Shown here piece after piece: positions 13,050 to 26,183 of a stretch of 64,000 bases of DNA. The notes under the pieces were generated by a model. That model was not told the DNA's origin. It did no database searches and saw nothing but the letters and a program-made list of their open reading frames with translations. This stretch comes from Isoetes taiwanensis (lineage: Eukaryota; Streptophyta; Lycopodiopsida; Isoetales; Isoetaceae). Each line of letters starts with the position of its first letter. The first letter of the stretch is position 1. The position numbers and the translations under genes are program-made. The stretch is from positions 2,435,248 to 2,499,247 of the forward strand of contig JAJEKV010000004.1 in assembly GCA_021234155.1 (NCBI GenBank), read 5' to 3'.

Positions 13050-13800
13050 ACCCTGCCACAAACATCACATCGAATCTCATCAAGTTCCTAGAGTTGATAA
13101 ACTCTATTCTGAAGAACATCAGGTGGATTGTGGACTGTCACAAGTTGGAATCGAAGAGATGGCATAATGTATTCAAAGAGCATCAAGGATGCTTGACCAT
13201 GAACTAACTTGAATGGAGTCTATCCAATAGCAATTATATATGTTGTATTGTAAGCCCATAAGCTCGTAGGAAGTTTTTCATGCCAATCTTTCCTTGAATC
13301 GTCATAATTTTTCTTCAAAATGTTTATCACATTCTTATTTGTACTCTCAGCTAAGCCATTGCCTTGAGGTAATAAGGCGTACTTTTTTTTATGGTGGATA
13401 TGCAGATAGTCTATGAGTTCTTTAATGGTGGATTCACAACGTGAACTCCATGATCACTAACTATTTTGGTGGATAGGTGAACGTATGATGATGTATGTGA
13501 TTAGCATTTGCGCCGTGCTCGCCGCCATGTTATCGACCAGGGCACAGACTTCAACCCACTTAGGAGCGTAATCCACGAGAACTAAGATGTAACGAGCACG
13601 TGCATTTCGAGTGAGAGAATCAATAGGGCCAACAATGTCCATGCCCCATTTACTGAAAGGAAATGGTGTGGCAATGGGGTTAAGGAAAGAGCATCACGGG
13701 CTGTGGGTCGGCCTACATACCACAAATGCAGGCATGTGCATGAGTATCTTTGAGCAATATGGACCAAAAATATCATGCCAAGATGATTTTTCAAGTCATG
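13050..13800 (-). pseudogene. Integrase remnant (Ty3/gypsy)
   Basis: The minus strand reads MDIVGPIDSLTRNARARY, LVLVDYAPKWVEV and, after frameshifts, YPQGNGLAESTNKNV, LKKNYDDSRKDWHEKLP, LWAYNTTY and TPFKLVHGQ. These are the catalytic-core D and E blocks of a gypsy integrase. Internal stops are present. Confidence 0.8.
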
Positions 13801-14229
13801 TTATCACCACTGAAATGATCTCTTCAAGGCGTTCATGAGTTTGACGAACAATGTCTGGTATTTCATGCGAAAACGGCATAAAATCATGTCCTTATGTCGT
13901 ATATAAAGATGTCTTACAACCATGCTATATTCACAGGCTTTACAGAGAAGTTTGTTGATGGCGTGCTCGGAGTTTCTCAAGAGACATAGTGGTGTCTTCT
14001 GGAGGAAAAGTGCTAGAGAGTAAATATTGTTGGTAGGCACGGAACCAGTGTGGCATAGCCGTGATCTAAAAGAGTTGAGCATCTGGAAAACTGTCAGAGA
14101 CTTCTGAAGAAGGATCATTGGCGTGTATATGCGAAAGATAATCTGGGACAGTATGAAACTTGCCCAGTTTATGAATGATCTCAAAAAAGGCAAATTCTTG
14201 CAACAGAAGGACCTAATGAGCAATTTTTT

Positions 14230-15330
14230 CCCATGGGCATGGCCTTTTTGATAAATATATGAGCACTTGATGATCCACATATAGCTTAATTTGGCTACTT
14301 AGAAGATAATATCAGAATATTGAACACAGAAGATGAGATTCAAGACCTCATGCTTCGTGGCAGATTAATTCTTTTTAGCAAGATTTAACTTTCGATTGGC
14401 AAAAATGTATAGGTTTGTCCTAGTGCGACATGTGTTCTTGAGACAAAACAACATCAACGGCAAAGGCAGATATATTAATATGGATGCAAAATGGTTTGTC
14501 TCATTGAGGAGGAACAAGAATTGGGGCTTGCATGAGCGGTACCCTTAACTCCTGAAAAGTGGCTTCGGCTTGGGGATTCCAAGCTCAAGTAGATTCATGA
14601 CCTATAAGTTTGTGAATAGGAGTTGTGAATGGGAGCAGTTGCTGACCCTTGGAATGAAAGTGGAATAATAATTGACTTTGCCAAGAAAGGGCCTGCTTTC
14701 CTTGAAGTTGGTGGGCGTCTGAGTTTTAAGCACAAAACTGATTTTGGCTGGATTTATAATGATGCCACGATGACTGAAGGGGACACCAGGAGTGACACAA
14801 GAAGTACACTTCTCAAGCCTTAAACTGATGCCAGAATTATCATATTTTTGAAAGACAAGTTACAGTTTAGATAGATAGTTAGAGAGACGATCATTCATGG
14901 AACTATAAGCAGAAAAATCATCTTAAAAAACTTAGAGAAAGGCATTTTTTGTTCCATGTAATCCTAAAAAATAGAAAGCAGAATGCGTTGAAAAGTAAAA
15001 GGAGAGTTGGATAAACCAAGAGGGCTACTTTGTAGGCAAAAGTGCCCCATGGCATGGTAAAAGTTATTTTAAGCTGAAGTTTCGGTCTAACGTAGATCTG
15101 ATTGTATTATCAAAATCCATCTATAAAGGAGTACATTTCATGGCCATCAACCTCTTCAAGAACTTGATCCATGAAGGATAGGAAAAAATGGTCTCTTTCT
15201 GTGGCTTTATTGAGTTTCTGCTAGTCTATGCAAATGCGAATCTTGCCATCATATTTTAACGATGACTATAGGGCTCATCCACTTGAATATTTGACTTCAT
15301 AAATGGGGCCGGCTGCAAGAAGCCTGTCAA
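14230..15330 (-). pseudogene. Reverse transcriptase and RNase H remnant (Ty3/gypsy)
   Basis: Broken frames on the minus strand read conserved RT blocks: SPIVIV, DGKIRICID, QKLNKATERDHF, DQVLEEVDGHEMYSFIDGF, YNQIYV and TMPWGTFAYKV, then a FDDF version of the catalytic DD box. RNase H-like sequence follows (VLSQEHM, LYVDHQVLIYL). Several stops and frameshifts make it non-functional. Confidence 0.75.
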
Positions 15331-16362
15331 TCTTGGCCGTGGCACATCATGGTAGTTGGGGTTGAGCCTGGGGCATGAATTAGGTTTAGTAGGAATGGTT
15401 AGATCCCAATTCTTTCTTAATGCCTCTTAAATCTTTGTAGCTCCAAGCAAAGATATGCTTGAACTATTGAACAAGTTTGATGGCACGACTTTGATATTAA
15501 GAAGGAAGATTAGCAACAAGACGAATAGGCTGATTTATGTCAAGATCAATGATCTCAATTGCAAGAGTTTGAATATGAGGAATCACATCCACATCCATGG
15601 CAGTATGAATTGCCAGCGGAAACAAGGGTGGAGGTTCAGCACTAGCAGTTATGAAAAATGAAGGTGGTTGATCTATGTCAACTATGAGCCGTCAAAAAGA
15701 TATGGGAGCATCCTTCGACTTAGAACTCAAAGTAGTGTCCTCATCAGATTGATGAACAAGCTAGACTAAATGGCAAGATGCTAAATAGGGTTCAAGTAGT
15801 GTGGCAATAACATTACACGGGCCATACCATTTCAGATATAGAGGCCTATAAAAGAATCAGACGTCAAATGGCAAAGGAAGATCCACTGTCGGTTGAAAAC
15901 TTCATAGTACTTCAAGAGTGGATGGAATTAGGAGCAAAATGATAAGTGCACTCTACGATCGTCTACAACAGCAACTAGACATCAGGGAACAATGAACCCG
16001 ACAAGCTTTGGGCCACTCTGACGAGACTATGAAGATTTCATGATAGTGCACTTGGATGAATATGCATATCTGCTTCTTGATCTTCTCTTAAAAAGTCTTA
16101 GGCATCTCAGTTGATGAAGTCATCTAGGTTGTCCTGTTGTGTAGAAGTGATAAAAGCTTAGCAACTCTATATCCCCGCTCTTTGCATTCAGAAGGTTCTT
16201 GATGTCATTTAGGAAAAGATATTCCTAATGGGGGATAGGCTTATGATACCTATCCCTATTGAACCAGCTATCAGAGTGTTTGTTAGTCCTTGCTAAAGCA
16301 TTCAATCTCCTCCTCTGCTTCTTCTTGTTCCTCTTCGACAGATCTATCTCAATTAGGTCTTG

Positions 16363-16443
16363 GTCTTGCTCTTCTTCTTCTTCTTATTCTTCTTCTTCTT
16401 CTTCGTGTTCTTTCGGCATAGAGCAAGGATCTTCTTCTTCTTC
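16363..16443. repeat. CTT trinucleotide-rich tract
   Basis: Imperfect CTT repeats in two blocks. The apparent acidic (minus) and serine-rich (plus) ORFs across it come from the repeat. Confidence 0.8.
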
Positions 16444-17829
16444 TAACTGAGGGGCAACCGAAGGTTCCTGAACTTGATAAGTGCTGTGAACATTGCTGGA
16501 GTCACTACTAACTGAGAGACAAGGCTCTGCATTTTCAACCGAGATGAGTTTGTCCATTTTCAAATCCATCGTGTCTACTGGCCTTAACCCTCTGGTACAA
16601 TAGTCAAATTACATTAGTCTAGTCTCATGCCAAAAGCACGACAACAAAAAACGTTTTCTCATACCTCCTATTTACATGGTCGCCATCATTCCACAGGAAA
16701 AACCAAATAAATCGGTTTATTTTGAAGCAGATTCAGAGACTGTTATGCCTCATGTCACGTCCCAACATCATCAATGACTACTCCATCTTATGCAAGCTGG
16801 CGAAGGACGTATACTTGCTAATGTTGATGCCACCACACATGCTCAACAACAGTCAGCTCCACCACCACCGTCTCTATCTCCTTCACACAGTCAACTTTAT
16901 TTAAATATTGTTGCTGGAGTCAAACTACTCATGAAGTCTTTGAATCATTATGCAAGGATTCTGCTCCATTGGACCATGCGAATTCCCTGGATATAATTTC
17001 CTTGGAACTCCAAGAAGAACTTGCAAAAATCAAAATTCCTCCTAGTTTGGCTACTATTCTAAAATTTTGTCCTGAACTTCGTGACCAAATTTAGTTGGCG
17101 CCATTGCAACTTCCACGCCAGCTGTTCATGCTATTGTGGACATTCATCAAGTTAATCATATGAAAATTGATGGTGGAAGTGCAATAAACCTCGTCACGGA
17201 CATGTTACACCATCAGCTTGGCTCAAATAGTTTCTTATGATATCAAATTGACCAATAGTCATATCACGCGACCCTCAAGTATTAGAGCTCATGATCCGCA
17301 TAGGTTATCTCAATTTTCCTCTAGAATTTAGTGTCTAGAAAGCAGGTTAAGATCATGACGACTATGATATGCTTGTTGGGTGTCATTTCCTTCGAAGAGC
17401 CACAAGTATTCACGAAAAATCTTTTCCTAGGCCTGTTGGTCTAAGGGAACTTGAACAGGACCTTGAGTCAGTTGCTGAGGTTGTGGAGCTCGCGGAGGAT
17501 AGCGCATGTTAGGACGTGAGGCTTTTCTTACCAGTAGCAACCCAAAGCTAATAGGCCATGAGACTTGCCAAAATGGTTTGGTTTGCACCTAGGATTTGTA
17601 CTTGAGCTTGAGGTAGTTGAGAGCACATCGCAATAGTGTAACCCCATTCATGACAATGCTAACATTGAGTTTTGGACAGATCAAAGGGAGCTCGTGAAGA
17701 TTGATGTTGTTGGTCCTGTTGTTGAGATGGATAGTATGAAGTCAGAGCTGACAATGAGGTAGGCATGATTTGTACATGGAAAACCAATTGATGAAAGAGC
17801 ATGGGATTTGCAGGGATGCATTCTCCCGT

Positions 17830-18600
17830 GGCATGATTGCACAGCTGTAATGTTTATAACGAGGAGGACCATTGGATGAGCTGTATTCAATTACCAAATG
17901 TCCTTGATATTTACAAATGTAGCACCATATTTGCTACGTTGAGATGGTGCAGACTGCGAGATTTCGTGAAATTCTGTGGAAGAAGTATCGACTGCATGAG
18001 AGGAAGATTCGTGAGTGGAACACCACGGGAGGACACATTGACTGAATGATTGGCCAGTTCAATGGCCTGTTCTAAGGACATAGGTCTTAAGTACTCAGTC
18101 ATGAAACGAATGGCCGGTGGGAGACCTTGTAAAAACCAAACCAGAATTTGACGCCTGGTGGGATATTCCTTAAGCTTGCTGACAGTAATAAGTAGAAGGT
18201 CAGCAAAATCACGTGTAAACTCTGTAGTTTGTTGTTGCATATCATTGAGTTGCTTCAGAAGTTGTTGACAATCAGAAGAATAACCAAAGCGGGTCAAAAA
18301 GGTTGTATTCATTTCTCGCCATCTTTGTTTCCAATGGCTTTTATTGGTCATAAGCCATTGATGTGGAGCACCCCGCAGGGTGGTTGAGAAAATGTACAAT
18401 TTAACATGTGGATGTGAGTGTCCATTAAGAACTATAATAGCCTCAAATTCTCCAATATGAGCTTGAATACTCAAATGTGGAATAGGTTTGCCCTTAGCAA
18501 TGCCAGATATGAGAATTTGAGATTGAGATCTGTGACTGTAACAAAGGTTCGCGCAGGATTTTTGAGGACATGAGTAGCAGCAGATAGAATTGGTGCAGAA
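17830..18600 (-). pseudogene. Retrotransposon gag remnant
   Basis: The minus-strand frame reads a retrotransposon gag core: LRGAPHQWLM, WREMNTTFLTRFGY, QQLLKQLNDMQQ, EFTRDFADLL and ILVWFLQGLPPAIRF, the usual spacing of the helical gag domain. The frame is open across the core but has no recognisable start or zinc knuckle in register, so it is treated as a remnant. Confidence 0.75.
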
Positions 18601-19545
18601 CGAGAAAAAATGGGTAATGTTTCCATAATTGAAAAAGGTATGGCCAGTAATAGCAACTGTAGAAGCTGCAGGTGGCAATTAACAAAAAAAAGCATTTGTA
18701 TTGAACCCAGAGGGTGCAGAGAAAGATGGTGCATGAACATCTGGATTCTCGACGCCAGGGTTATTATCCTCTTCTAGTCCCATATGATAGACATTAATGG
18801 GAGTTGGACCAAAGGTGGAAGGCTGATACTCATTGACCTATGTAGGCCCAAAAGGGACTTGCAGATAATCGAGACCATATCATGACGACGAAGGTTGAGA
18901 ATAATGAGGAGAATGCAAAGATGGAATGTGAATATAAGTTCTCTTGGGAGTTTGAGAGTACTATTGGAGAAGGGCAATGAATTGGCATTTGATGAGCAAA
19001 ATTTTGTAGGGGGCGCGAAGGGGACTGCGAACTAGTGCAAAAATGTGCGGTGATCGTGGATGAGAGAGAATACGAGGGGTGGGAGATGTAGAATGAGCAC
19101 GAGATCAATATCTCCCAAGCAAAAGTCGCAGTTAGCCTCCCTCTATTGCTGGCATTCAAGGCGAGCAACAATTTGTTGGAGGATATCCTTCTGAGTGAGG
19201 TGCGATAAGACATAATGAACCGAATGAGAAAAAAACTGAGACCCGATAGCGGCAGCATTGTTTGATTTTGGGTCCTGTTCTAGATAGCATGCAAGACAGT
19301 CCTTTGTGGGGACCCTTGAATCTAACAGACAAATCCTAAGCATAAGATGTCACGCGAGATTTTGCAAAAGAACTTAAAAACAAGGAACAAGAAAGAAAAC
19401 AAGAGAAACATCAATGACAAAATTGAGAATCTCTTGACATGAGAAAACAGAGACTACAAGGATCTTGTTGCAGAGATCAGGAAACAAGAAAATACTACGT
19501 CTTGTCCAGTTTCTAAGTCTAAGCTTCTGAGCTACATAGTATAAT

Positions 19546-19561
19546 GGCCTTGAGCCCATAA
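19546..19561 (-). other. Primer-binding-like site, half-tRNA type
   Basis: Minus strand TTATGGGCTCAAGGCC follows the LTR-terminal CA without a gap. TTATGGGC matches the complement of the anticodon-loop region of initiator tRNA-Met (GCCCATAA), as in retroelements primed by a half tRNA, rather than the usual TGGTATCAGAGC complement of the 3' end. The match is short, so this is tentative. Confidence 0.35.
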
Positions 19562-19938
19562 TGTAAACTACCGATAGGTGAAACGTCTATATGCTCCCCA
19601 AAATCTCTGCTAAAAAGTCGGTAAAAATCTCTGTGGCAGTAGGGCGGCCTTGAGTAGGGTCATGCTGGAAAGATCGTAGCCTGTTTGAGCAAAATAGACG
19701 TGCCATTATTATGTGACTTGTGCAGCTTAGATTGTCATGTCTTGAAGGCCGTGATAATCTGTCTCAGAGGACTCAAGCCTAAAGGGTCGTGATGTCCTCA
19801 TGCTAGAGTCTGTCTTTGTATTTTCGTGCATACTTTTGGTGATTTTGTGGCAGAGGCAAATATTGTTGTACCCTTCTCCCGGCTCCTTCTCGTTCCCATA
19901 TCTCAGAAATAGTCCTGTGACTTTGGACACGGGACTAA
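19562..19938 (-). repeat. Probable 5' LTR of the gypsy element
   Basis: On the minus strand the segment starts TGTTAGTCCC and ends GGTAGTTTACA, giving TG...CA ends typical of LTRs, directly before the primer-site-like sequence. No second copy was found in the window, so the call rests on ends and position. Confidence 0.5.
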
Positions 19939-21960
19939 CACATATTTTCGCACCTATTTGCCGAGCAAGATCTTACCCTCCAAATGGTAATGGAAAATGG
20001 CATTAAAGTAGAGGTCCTCCACATCCTTTTTATTTTAAAAATTGGAAAAATGTGTCTGCCCCCTTTAAAACAAGTAATGTGGTCAGGTCTAATGTCCATT
20101 TTGGAGTCCGGGGAAAAGAGGAGGGGTGATAATGTCTATTGGTCAACACATAAGCACCAATGTTATCTGAATAGATTACTTAATCACTCTATAGCTAAAT
20201 CTGAGCTTCTAGAAAGCAGAGTATGCCTAGGATCAATTTTTCGAACCACAGGATTGAAAATCCTAGAACTAAAATAGGAAAGGCATAAGTATACGTCCAA
20301 AACATAAAGGAGAAAATGCCAAATACATAAAAGTTAAAAACAACTTCATAGAATTGAACATGGATTTAACCCATAAGGCATGAAGCGGGGCTTGAGGAAA
20401 AGCCATCTATATTCTTGTGCCATAAGAGATCATAGTTGCCATATTTATGGCAGAGTCAATCTAAGAATTCAATGCCTATATCCATACTGCATGCACCTTA
20501 TTCTTCATGATGTATGGAATTTGTTAGGAATAGTCCATACTGGAGGGAGGGAAAATGCCATGTACTAATCATTCGAGTTACAACATAAACAAGGTCAAAA
20601 CTCAACTTTTTCATGAGATGATAGTTCCTATGTCTCTCATGATCAGGTGTTTATAATCGAGAATAACATTCTTCTTTACCTCGCTTGCTCCTTACATGGT
20701 ATACAAGCACTTCCTTTGCAACAAATATGGAACACATGGGTATGATGCGGCTTACCCACATCTTCCAAACAATAACCAATCATTCTTTATAAGTAGTGCA
20801 GCTTAGAATCCTTTAGGGATTTACAAATCACCATGTATCCGGTTGACTTGCTCTCCCTCAATTAAAGAATTCTTTCAACGTTATATTGACAAAGGTAGCA
20901 TTAGGTGCTACAACTCCAAGGATTGGAGGTGTAAAATATTGATCTCTGAACCACGCTTAAGCCTAACACAACTTGCTAAACATTTGAGCTTTAAGAATTT
21001 TGGTGCCTTCCCATATCATTGTCTTTCCCATTGAGCTCACGAAGGCTAACATCCAAGATTCTACCATCCCAAGGTATGAATAATCTACCATTCCCCTTCT
21101 TCCTTCTATGCCTCGACCTAATATTGCTAAAAGCATTTTTGATGCTTCCCTCATTATAATGCCCAACAAGGAGAAAACAAAAGTATACATGAAGAACCAA
21201 GTCAATCATTGTTGAAAGCTCCAGCATTTGCAAAACCTCCATGATATGCTAAAGCTAACCAAAGTAGAGAACCAAAACTACTTGCAAGAAATCACCTACA
21301 AGAAGGCAGGATTTGCACAAAAGAGTCCAAATTAGAAAAACTAAGATACCACAAGCCAACATCTCAAGCCTTCTGTCAGGCCATCGCACCAACATCTCAA
21401 GGCTTCTGCCATGCCATCACGTGACCATCGCCATCAGGAACCAGAGAAAATCGAGTAAGAAAATCTAGCCCCAAAAACACTCCAATGACATGATTTTTCG
21501 AATTGAAGTTATAGATAATACTTTTTACGTCATACCTCAACCAGATGGCAGCATCCCGTAGGGACATATGACGGTCTCTTAAATGTCCCAAGAGAAACTT
21601 GAACACGATATCTTGTAATTGCTAACCCAAAAGGTTAGCCACCAAACCACATGGAGAGGACCGTATGTATTTGCCTATACAATTGGGACCGAATTTCTAG
21701 GGGTCTTGTTTGCAAAATGCAGGCGAAAAACAAACTAAAATACGGGTACAAAAAAATGATTTCCGGCGCCACGTCCGCATACTCCCGATTAGAACTAGAT
21801 AGTTTAACTCGCTTTTCATACCGGCCTGCTTATGAACACAAGAAATAGAGCGGTTTCCAGGTTACTGCATTCTGTGCCCCACTTTTCCCGGTTACGCTTT
21901 ATCCCTTTTTACCAGCTGCTGATGCGCAGCAGTCATTTTTTTTGTCCATAGGCTAGTTGC
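19939..21960. other. Spacer, no gene seen
   Basis: Several short ORFs on both strands resemble nothing I recognise and do not chain into a gene. The last few hundred bases should contain the TRF-like gene promoter. Confidence 0.45.
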
Positions 21961-21984
21961 ATTTTTCTGACCCATTTCGCCTGA

Positions 21985-21995
21985 ATTAGGGTTTC
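21985..21995 (+). promoter_or_regulatory. Telo-box-like motif upstream of the TRF-like gene
   Basis: TTAGGGTTT, the complement of the AAACCCTAA telo-box, lies about 20 bp before the first upstream ATG. Its presence in front of a predicted telomere-repeat-binding protein is notable but unproven as a binding site. Confidence 0.45.
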
Positions 21996-22008
21996 TCAGC
22001 CTCAGAAT

Positions 22009-22339
22009 ATGCTACACATTCTTGCCTTATCGATCATGGGAGCTGATTTGCTTCTTGTCGCCTCCATCCGCTGGTAAGTCTGATAGCTTTTGTTATTGTT
22101 TAGTTTTATAGCATAGTTAGCTGATCACTGTATATATATTCCTTTTTTTAATTCTGTTAATGTCGAGCTATGGCTTTGTTTCAATCATCCTCATTGCTAA
22201 ATGGCTCTTCCCGTATTGGCACGATTTTATCAATCAAATTAAGAACTAAAAAGAGTTAATTTTACATGTATATCTTGTCAAGGACTAACTAGGAATTTTC
22301 ATTTTCAGTAGTTTCATAACCAAGCATTTTGGGAACTGA
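22009..22339 (+). other. Spliced upstream ORF in the TRF-like 5' leader
   Basis: ATG at 22009, reading through a predicted 5'-UTR exon whose donor is CTG|GTAAGTC at 22074. Joined to the acceptor TTTTCAG at 22308, the frame continues to TGA at 22337-22339. It would encode 31 residues and stop 16 nt before the main ATG at 22356. A second in-frame ATG is at 22036. It needs the transcript to start before 22009. Confidence 0.45.
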
Positions 22340-22355
22340 AATTGGTCTTTGCATA

Positions 22356-25300
22356 ATGCTGGACGAGGTTCAAACAAGAGACAACGATCATGGAAACTCA
22401 TCTCCGTTTCTGGGATCATCATCTTTTTTAGAAGATGAGACAGATAATACAAATCGGCTTGTTTATAAGCTCGTCCGGGTATGTCAATGCATGGCTGTTT
22501 TAATTATGTTATTTTACCATGCACCACACTGCAATTGGAGCGTTGTGAAATATCTTTGGAGTGAAGATGAATTTATTCATATCGACCTATGACAATCTTA
22601 AACACATAGAAAATGCGTGGAGGATGTAAATGATGGTTTTGTGACCTGAGACCTTACAATGATAGGTCGTCATTTGTGCAATCATCTACTTATGGTTGTC
22701 CACGTTATCTTGTTCCCTTCAACGGCTTGTGTGCGATTGGAAAAAGTAAAGATTAATATGGAGATTGCTTGTTTGGGATGAAGAATCTTGGTTTAGTTTT
22801 ATTATCAACATATTCACAGGCTGACTGGGGGGTTTGATTGGGCAGGTTGGTGATGATGGAACTGTTTTGCCAGCAACTGAGGAAGATCTTATGCAGGTGG
22901 AGTCCTATGTTGAGGGTGGTTTTTCTTCCGATGAAGATGATAGTGATGCCAATGTAGAGAATGAAGATGAAATTAGTGGAGATGAGCAAAAATATGTTCC
23001 AATAAAAGATGGTATGCTACTGCTTGCTTCAAGTACAAGGGTTAGTTGCATATGCATGCCTGCTTTGGCACAACAAATTCTTTAAGGCATTACCTAAAAG
23101 ATAATTTTTTGTTCATTTATTTGGACATCAGTTTATATCGCTGGGCTATGGGATCTGGACGATAATTGTGAATTGTGTCTGACTATATATAAAACACACC
23201 TCCATCTGGTCTGTAATGAATTGATAGTTTTTCAGGTGTTACAGAGGCCGAAGACCTTGAGGCAGAGCGGAGAAAATTACTTGCTCGCCTTAAAGTAAGC
23301 AGTTTCATTTCAAGGATCTGAATGTACAATACTTCTAATTAAATTAAGTGCTGCAGGTTTTAGATGCTATGCTTCTAAAGGTTAAGGCTGAAGAGCAGCA
23401 AAGGGAGCACCTTGAGGGTTTGGTGGATAAGGAAAAGAGTGAGCAACCACATTTCTTATCAGATGCTAATCAGGAAGGCAAGATGAGAAACTTGAGCTTT
23501 CAAAGCAGTGGCCATGAGATTGGTTTGCATTCACCATCTCATGCATCCCACTCTTCTGGTTGCGAGCTTCCATATGAATCAGATTTGGGTGAACAATGGC
23601 CATGGCAGAATTCCGACTTTGTTCATGGGAGTGTTGAGGGCCGAGGTTCTGAGCAGGCAACAGCTAATTATGAATCTGAGGATTTTGCTGTTGTGGGAAA
23701 TGCTGGTAAAGGGCCAAAATCTGTACCTATATCTTTGGATAATTTGTCTATTCGGGAACTTCATGAAGCCTATCGAACAACTTTTGGTCGAGAAACGTCT
23801 GTTAAAGATAAACATTGGTTGAAGCGTCAAATATCGCATGGTTTAAGTGGTGTTGGTAATGATTCAGCAGTGGAAATGACCACAAGGTTGTCAGCTTTAC
23901 AAGCGAGACTTAAAGTTCAGCCATCTGCTGAGCAACCTCTAAATCTCAAGGAACCATTAGAGGAGACAGGTCTAGCCAGCAGCCCTGAAAAGGTTGTCAT
24001 TTCTAATGGGAAACGGTCTCATAGAAAAGTATCCAATCTAGAGAAAAAGATGGAAGATGGACCACTTGATGAGTTTTCCAATGGATGTAATGATGATTTT
24101 CAACCGCAAAGTGTTGATGGGAAAAGGCAAAGAAAACCGAATCGGCGCTACTTAGAAGATGATGAGGATGGAGTCCCTGTAGTATCAAACATGCCAGTGA
24201 ATGAGCAGAAACATCCTAAAGAAGGCAATAAGATTCCTATGAAAGTGGACTCAGATGGTATCCCTGATGGTGATGAAGACAGCACTTTGGCCACCGTTGG
24301 GATGAACACATTCTCTCGCACTGCTGTACCTCAGGGTCGACGCACTAAAGTCGGAAGCAATGCTATGGTACCTAGAAGATAAAAGAGTTTAAAATGCTTT
24401 TCTTTTTTCTTTCAAGTTCACGTTGTTTACTCAGGATTGTTCATAGACAAAGGCTCAATTTTGTGACCAATTTAAATGGTTAATAATATGGAGAATTCTG
24501 AGGTTTTAGCTAAAACATTGACAAGTTACATAAGCTAAAGGCAACTCCTACTTATCCCCTCTTATCTGTTTAATTTCTAAATTGCACTATATTAGAAACG
24601 CAAAGCTGAGCAAAGGGCTGCTAAGCTAGTGAGGATGGCTCGTTCATCCCGTGCGATTCAGCACAGTGCTGACAGTCACAGAGAGCAATCTAAACTGACT
24701 ATGGAACAAGGAAAGGTACTCTTGTTTTCTTCCATTTTATATGATTACTGCTCTCTTAGGAAAGACAATCCCAGATCTCTACATAGTCCATTGTGTGTTT
24801 AATGGTGTCAACATATTCTTGAATTGTCTGGCACTCAAACGCCTGGATGCACTTCACTTCATTCTCTAAACTGCATTCTGATCAAATATTTTAGAGGTTC
24901 AGCATGGCTGTCTTCTTTGAGTTTTGTGATGGGAGTTGGCACTTAATGACTGTCACAAAACAAAGGAATTATGAATCCTGTGCATATTATCAAAGGGATT
25001 CAACTTTATTCTAAACCTGCACTCGCTTAAAACTTCCACAGATTACCATGAACAATGATGCGTTTTGCAAAGCCAAGTCCAGATCAAAATCCTCAGAAAT
25101 GTTCTAACAGTAGTTGAAAATTTGTGGGGCTATTAATGATGGATTAACTTGATGCATGAATTCATGCTCTTGGTAATTATGCAATTAGATGTCATAAGAA
25201 AGATAATATTGATGCAATTATTTCCAGAACCATTTAATATGTTGTTACTGGCCTGCAAAAGGGCAATGCTCAATGTTGTTTTATATAAATGTTCTGTAAT

Positions 25301-26183
25301 GAGGAGTTGGGCACATTTTTTAGTTGGCACTGAGAACCTAATTATGTCCTGTGTCTGGCCTTTTAGGCTGACTTGTATGAGGGGACTACAGATCAGAGTT
25401 TATTCCAAGAAGATCTTACAGATGGCGAACCTTCAGAAACCATTCAGACACCACATGGAGGATCAAGGAGAAAGCATCATCGCCCCTGGACGCTTCGCGA
25501 AGTCATGATATTAATAGATGGTGTTGAGCGGTGTGGTGGAGGCAAGTGGGCTGACATAAAAAAACTCGAGTTTTCTTCTGTTACTCATCGTACTGCAGTT
25601 GACTTAAAGGTTGTGAATTTTAAAAGTTTTGAAATTCAGACACGCATATATCTTGAAGTTTAATGGTATATGTTTTATACAGGATAAGTGGCGGAATCTG
25701 TTGAGAGCTAGCCGCATTCAAGCTCATGCAAGACAGGTCTGATTTCTTTCCATGGGGGATTCCATAGTGGTTGCCTTTTTGTGTGCTATGTTTTTATAGA
25801 CTTTAGGCAGTATTGGCAACTCTCAAATAATTGTTAATAGAAACTGTAGAAATTAGGAATATTAACAAATGCTTAAGAGATGGTCACATGTTTAAACTTT
25901 CTTTAAAAATGAACTACCGTGAAAAAATTGGCAAGAATTCCGAGTTTATAACATCATATGTCTGCTAAGATTCGGAATTTACATGGCTTCTAAACTTTTG
26001 AGCAGTCCTTATTGGAGTTGGGTTTGTGGACAGGGTGATAACCGGAAGAAGCATTTTGCTGTTGCAATACCTGCAGCAATATTAGCTCGGGTTCGAGAGT
26101 TGGCAACTCTGCACAAAGAGACATCAAATGTGGTTCCTGTTGGTAGAACAAGTCGTAGTGGTCGACCCGTGCATAGAAGGTAG
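22356..26183 (+). CDS. TRF-like (TRFL) Myb/SANT telomere-repeat-binding protein, eight coding exons
   Basis: Predicted nuclear protein of 641 residues. Exons: 22356-22478, 22846-23011, 23236-23294, 23357-24367, 24596-24715, 25367-25609, 25683-25736, 26034-26183; all phases agree. The C-terminal single Myb domain (about residues 530-590) has the three helix tryptophans (near 534, 554, 577). It also has the telobox signature VDLKDKWRNLLRAS, split by an intron between K and D, which in plant TRFL proteins contacts the TTTAGGG repeat. The N-terminal half has acidic patches, a conserved-looking LSIRELHEAYRTTFGRETS segment, and KRQRKPNRRY, a likely nuclear signal. The exon 4 end is set at ATG|GTACCT because the frame then joins KRKAEQRAAK. 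It resembles the long Arabidopsis TRFL3/6-type proteins; which paralogue is not decidable. A 5'-UTR intron precedes it. Confidence 0.88.

Larger units (their letters stand above)
10500..19938 (-). mobile_element. Decayed Ty3/gypsy LTR retrotransposon
   Basis: Minus-strand remnants in gypsy order: LTR (19938-19562), primer-binding-like site, gag (about 18.6-17.8 kb), reverse transcriptase with RNase H (about 15.3-14.2 kb) and integrase (about 13.8-13.05 kb). Integrase lying after RT/RNase H supports Ty3/gypsy rather than Ty1/copia. Further coding debris on the same strand, including a coiled-coil-like stretch at about 11.0-10.5 kb (ELYSENDWLHTANYDLES), may be its 3' part or another element. 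Every ORF has frameshifts and stops. I could not find a matching 3' LTR, so the left boundary is uncertain. Confidence 0.75.

Noticed and set aside
13611-13838. Plus-strand ORF at the integrase
   Set aside because: It is the shadow of the minus-strand gypsy integrase.
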